DNA of 64,000 nt from Chloroflexota bacterium. Its GTDB lineage: Bacteria; Chloroflexota; Anaerolineae; Aggregatilineales; Phototrophicaceae. The stretch's first letter is position 1, and each line of letters opens with the position of its first letter. Of the stretch, positions 61,449 through 64,000 are shown piece by piece. The stretch covers positions 1 through 64,000 of the forward strand of contig JAPPEU010000025.1 of assembly GCA_028875245.1 (NCBI GenBank), read 5' to 3'. The notes under the pieces were generated by a model. That model searched no databases and was not told the DNA's origin. It saw only the letters and a program-made list of their open reading frames with translations. The position numbers and the translations under genes are program-made.

Positions 61449-63053
61449 ATGACGATTGTATCCGCTGGATACCGTCAAGCCGCTATGGAATTTCAACTAT
61501 CTACCATTATCCTCGCAGTTGTCTTCGCTCTTGTTGGTGTTGCGGCGGGTTATGTCGCCGGCAGAAGCAGGGGGGTGCAGGCGCTGCTGAAACAGCAGCA
61601 GGAAGAAGGTCAAAGCGCGCTGTTGAAAGCATCGGAAGAAGCCAAGCAGCTGCTGCAGAATGCCGAAGCGGAAAAGACGACCATCCTCACGGACGCCGAC
61701 AACGAAGCGCGCCGCCGCGTCAGCGATGCGGAAGGCAAGATCTCGCGCCGCCGCCGCGACCTCAACGATGAGGACGAGCGCATTCAACGGCGCCGCAAAG
61801 ACCTCGACAATCGGATGGAGCGTCTCGAACAGCGTGATCAGCAGCTGAACAAGCGCCAGAGCCGCCTCGACAAGAAGGAAAACGATCTGCGCAAGTCCGA
61901 AACCACTATGATCGAGAAGCTGGAAGTCATCGCGCAGATGACCGTCGATGAAGCGCGGCAGCAACTCCTGGATTCAATCGAGCTGGACGCGCGCAACGAT
62001 ATGGCGCGGATCATCCGGCAGGTGGAAGCGGAAGCGCGGGAAACCGCCGATCAGCGGGCGCGCAGCCTCATCGCCATGGCCATCCAGCGCCTGGCCTCGG
62101 AGCAGGTCAACGAGGTTTCAGTCAGTGTGGTTCACCTGCCGAGCGACGACATGAAAGGGCGCATCATCGGCCGCAATGGCCGCAACATTCGTTCCTTTGA
62201 ATTGGCGACCGGCGTCGATGTCGTCGTGGATGACTCGCCGGAATCCGTCACCATCAGCAGCTTTGACCCCGTGCGGCGGGAAGTGGCCAAGCGGACGATG
62301 GCGAAGCTGGTGGTCGATGGGCGCATTCATCCGGCGCGGATCGAAAAACTGGTCGAAGACACCCGTACCGAAGTCGAGCAGATCGTCCGTGAAGAAGGTG
62401 AGCGGGCCGCCTACGAGACGGGCATCCATGGCTTGCACGTGGAGATACTCAAGCTCTTGGGCCAGTTGAAGTTCCGTACCAGTTACGGCCAAAATCAGCA
62501 TGCGCATGCCATCGAAACGGCGCATATCGCCGGCATGATCGCGATGGAATTGGGCGCCGATGTCAATATCGCCAAGGCCGGTGGGCTGCTTCACGACCTC
62601 GGCAAGGCGATAGACCACAATGTCGAGGGCACGCATGCGCTGATTGGCGCCGAGTTCGTCAAGCGCTATGGCGGCAAGGACGCGGTTGTGAATTGCATCG
62701 CCGCGCATCATCACGAAGTGGAGAAAGAATGCGTCGAAGCCTTCATCGTCGAGGCGGCTGACGCCATTTCCGGCGCGCGGCCCGGCGCCCGGCGCGAGAG
62801 CCTGGATTCATACATCCGCCGCGTCAAGCAGTTGGAAGAGATCGCCAATGGATTCGAAGGCGTCGAACAGAGCTATGCCCTGCAAGCGGGTCGTGAAGTG
62901 CGCATCATCGTACGGCCGGAAGTCGTGGACGATTACGCTTCGATTCAACTGGCGCGCGATATCGCCCGGGAGATCGAAAACGACATGCAGTACCCGGGGC
63001 AAATCAAGGTGCACGTCATCCGCGAGACGCGGCGCGTGGAGTACGCGAAGTAG
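61449..63053 (+). CDS. rny: Ribonuclease Y
   Basis: 534 residues. An N-terminal membrane helix (IILAVVFALVGVAAGYVAG), a charged coiled-coil (about residues 50-190), KH domain GRIIGRNGRNIRSFE and HD domain HAHAIETAHIAG / LLHDLGKAIDH. RNase Y starts mRNA turnover at the membrane. ATG at 61,449 has GGAG only one base upstream, too close for a normal site. ATG at 61,485 (MEFQLSTIIL) is an alternative; the true start is uncertain. Confidence 0.94.
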   Translation: MTIVSAGYRQAAMEFQLSTIILAVVFALVGVAAGYVAGRSRGVQALLKQQQEEGQSALLKASEEAKQLLQNAEAEKTTILTDADNEARRRVSDAEGKISRRRRDLNDEDERIQRRRKDLDNRMERLEQRDQQLNKRQSRLDKKENDLRKSETTMIEKLEVIAQMTVDEARQQLLDSIELDARNDMARIIRQVEAEARETADQRARSLIAMAIQRLASEQVNEVSVSVVHLPSDDMKGRIIGRNGRNIRSFELATGVDVVVDDSPESVTISSFDPVRREVAKRTMAKLVVDGRIHPARIEKLVEDTRTEVEQIVREEGERAAYETGIHGLHVEILKLLGQLKFRTSYGQNQHAHAIETAHIAGMIAMELGADVNIAKAGGLLHDLGKAIDHNVEGTHALIGAEFVKRYGGKDAVVNCIAAHHHEVEKECVEAFIVEAADAISGARPGARRESLDSYIRRVKQLEEIANGFEGVEQSYALQAGREVRIIVRPEVVDDYASIQLARDIAREIENDMQYPGQIKVHVIRETRRVEYAK

Positions 63054-63055
63054 GT

Positions 63056-63318
63056 TTAGCGCTCCATCTTTGCAATCGTTGCGGGACCCAAGTCGTAAAA
63101 AGGAAAGGGCAGCGATTGCGCTGGGGATGCAACAAGTACAGACGTTCAGCCGCGCGCGTCATGCTGAGGTAAAACAGCTTGCGCTCCTGAAGTTCGTCGC
63201 CAGGATAATATGGATCCTGCTCAATCAGTCTTAGGGTTTTCGGTACGCGTCCGCGAATTGAATTGTCAAGCCTGTCCAAGCCAGCTTTGAACAGGGCTGT
63301 CATCAGCATTTCGCGCAT
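63056..63318 (-). pseudogene. Remnant of UvrD/Rep-type helicase C-terminus with frameshift
   Basis: The minus-strand frame from 63,318 carries PGDELQERKLFYLSMTRAAERLYLLHP, which is motif VI of UvrD/Rep superfamily-1 helicases. After a poly-T run (63,096-63,100) the frame goes to unrelated residues, while the neighbouring frame reads FYDLGPATIAKMER and a stop at 63,056. A single T deletion there would restore a sensible C-terminus. The remaining 600 or more residues of the helicase are absent, so this is a fragment, with an added frameshift. Confidence 0.7.
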
Positions 63319-63376
63319 AAGATCCCCCAGACAGTCTTGTCATCCATGGCCGGCCACGCGAGCAGGCGAAACAAAA

Positions 63377-63402
63377 AAGCCCCCGTCGCAAGACAGGGGC
63401 TT
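63377..63402 (-). terminator. Intrinsic terminator of the PDZ-protein gene
   Basis: AAGCCCC and GGGGCTT arms enclose a 12-base loop, and on the minus strand TTTTTTGTTT follows. It lies 24 bases after the stop codon of the minus-strand PDZ gene, as expected of a Rho-independent terminator. Confidence 0.85.
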
Positions 63403-63425
63403 CTGTTTATCTAGCAGTCTGCGGC

Positions 63426-64000
63426 TTACTTGCTCGCCACCCGCAGCACCACGTCAATCTGCATCATCTCGCCCGCGCGCAGGATATCCAGCGTCACCCG
63501 GTCGCCCGGCTCGTGGAAGTAGATGCGATTGCGCAGGTCGATCTCCAGGGTGACCGGTTCACCGGCCACGGCAAAGATGATATCACCTTCCTGCACGCCG
63601 GCAGCGGCGGCGGGCAAGCCTTCGATCACTTCGGCGACGAGCGCGCCTTCATTCAGCTCGCTGCCTTCGAAGTAGGGGCTATCCTGCTCCAATTGCCAGT
63701 AGCGCACACCCAGGGTTACCTGCTTCTCATGCAAGCCAAGCCACTCTGAGCGATCCTGCTCTACCGGCTCGGCATCGCCAATCAGCAGAAGCGGCGCGGC
63801 CGATACGGGCACGTCAAAGCGCAGGGCGCTGTATTGGCGCTGCACGGTGAGCTCGATAGCGTCGCCGCTGAACAGATCGGCGCCTTCTTCCACCGGCCGG
63901 CCGTTCGCCTCGGTGATGAGGTCAAATTGACGCAGGCCAGCCGCGTACAAGTCATGCGCCGGGCGGATCTCGCTGACGACGATGAAGCCGTCGCCATAAC
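63426..64000 (-). CDS. PDZ-domain protein, partial (C-terminal part)
   Basis: The frame is open to the window edge, so only the last 191 codons are seen. Two PDZ modules: the first from GDGFIVVSEIRPAHDLYAAGLRQFDLITEANGRPV, the second from GALVAEVIEGLPAAAAGVQEGDIIFAVAGEPV and ending in LRVASK. Two PDZ at the C-terminus suggest an HtrA/DegP-type protease or a membrane regulator, but no catalytic part is visible. An in-frame TTG at 63,950 should not be taken as the start. Confidence 0.85.
   Translation of the reverse strand, partial: YGDGFIVVSEIRPAHDLYAAGLRQFDLITEANGRPVEEGADLFSGDAIELTVQRQYSALRFDVPVSAAPLLLIGDAEPVEQDRSEWLGLHEKQVTLGVRYWQLEQDSPYFEGSELNEGALVAEVIEGLPAAAAGVQEGDIIFAVAGEPVTLEIDLRNRIYFHEPGDRVTLDILRAGEMMQIDVVLRVASK

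Noticed and set aside
1..64000. CRISPR array, insertion sequence or prophage
   Set aside because: No regularly spaced repeats, no transposase or integrase motif and no phage structural genes were found.

Overview
The window is about 60% GC and looks like chromosomal DNA of a Chloroflexota bacterium, most likely an Anaerolineae-like lineage. This is an inference from ribosomal protein character (extended S12, zinc-type S14 and L36, L24 with a C-terminal zinc ribbon), an adenylate kinase with an atypical P-loop, and house-keeping genes mixed with secreted hydrolases. No species can be named. Consensus-like -35/-10 promoters can be read at several places, so primary-sigma promoters look conventional.

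Positions 1-15,000 hold a mixed house-keeping block: transcription-repair coupling factor Mfd, two convergent beta-lactamase-fold serine hydrolases, a peptidyl-tRNA hydrolase with an unusual helical-repeat C-terminal extension, a nitrilase-family amidohydrolase, an exporter-type ABC half-transporter, a small STAS-like protein and a lipoprotein. These are followed by a tmRNA gene (minus strand, 11,702-12,088) that no protein-coding reading reveals. Then come a FAD oxidoreductase, a decayed lipoprotein/hydrolase gene and an acyl-CoA dehydrogenase.

Positions 15,200-38,730 are one contiguous translation supercluster in the classical order str - S10 - spc - alpha - L13/S9. It starts from a near-perfect promoter (TTGACA-17-TAATAT) and is cut by a strong intrinsic terminator between secY and adk. 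A second promoter precedes rpmJ. Two genes usually found here are absent: infA (IF-1), whose place between map and rpmJ is taken by a secreted TAP-like hydrolase, and rpsD (S4), normally between rpsK and rpoA. TruA, L13 and S9 follow, then a YabN-type methylase-MazG fusion.

Positions 40,370-47,730 concern nucleotide sugars and surface glycans. They hold a sugar-1-phosphate nucleotidylyltransferase, an alkyltransferase-like DNA-repair protein, a VOC protein and a four-gene minus-strand cluster. The cluster encodes a WbpA/TviB-type UDP-HexNAc dehydrogenase, a GT4 glycosyltransferase, a fused GT9 heptosyltransferase-like/WecG-TagA-like protein and an HldE-like sugar kinase. A remnant of a sugar ABC permease lies upstream of the cluster.

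Positions 48,200-64,000 carry an ABC-2 exporter with two paralogous 268-residue permeases, seryl- and lysyl-tRNA synthetases (the latter with an unexplained 100-residue C-terminal extension), two tandem paralogous MFS transporters and an endonuclease III. A PIG-L deacetylase, tRNA-Cys with its own promoter, an SDR protein, a long promoter-driven leader upstream of recX, RNase Y, a frameshifted helicase remnant and the end of a two-PDZ protein running off the window complete the region.
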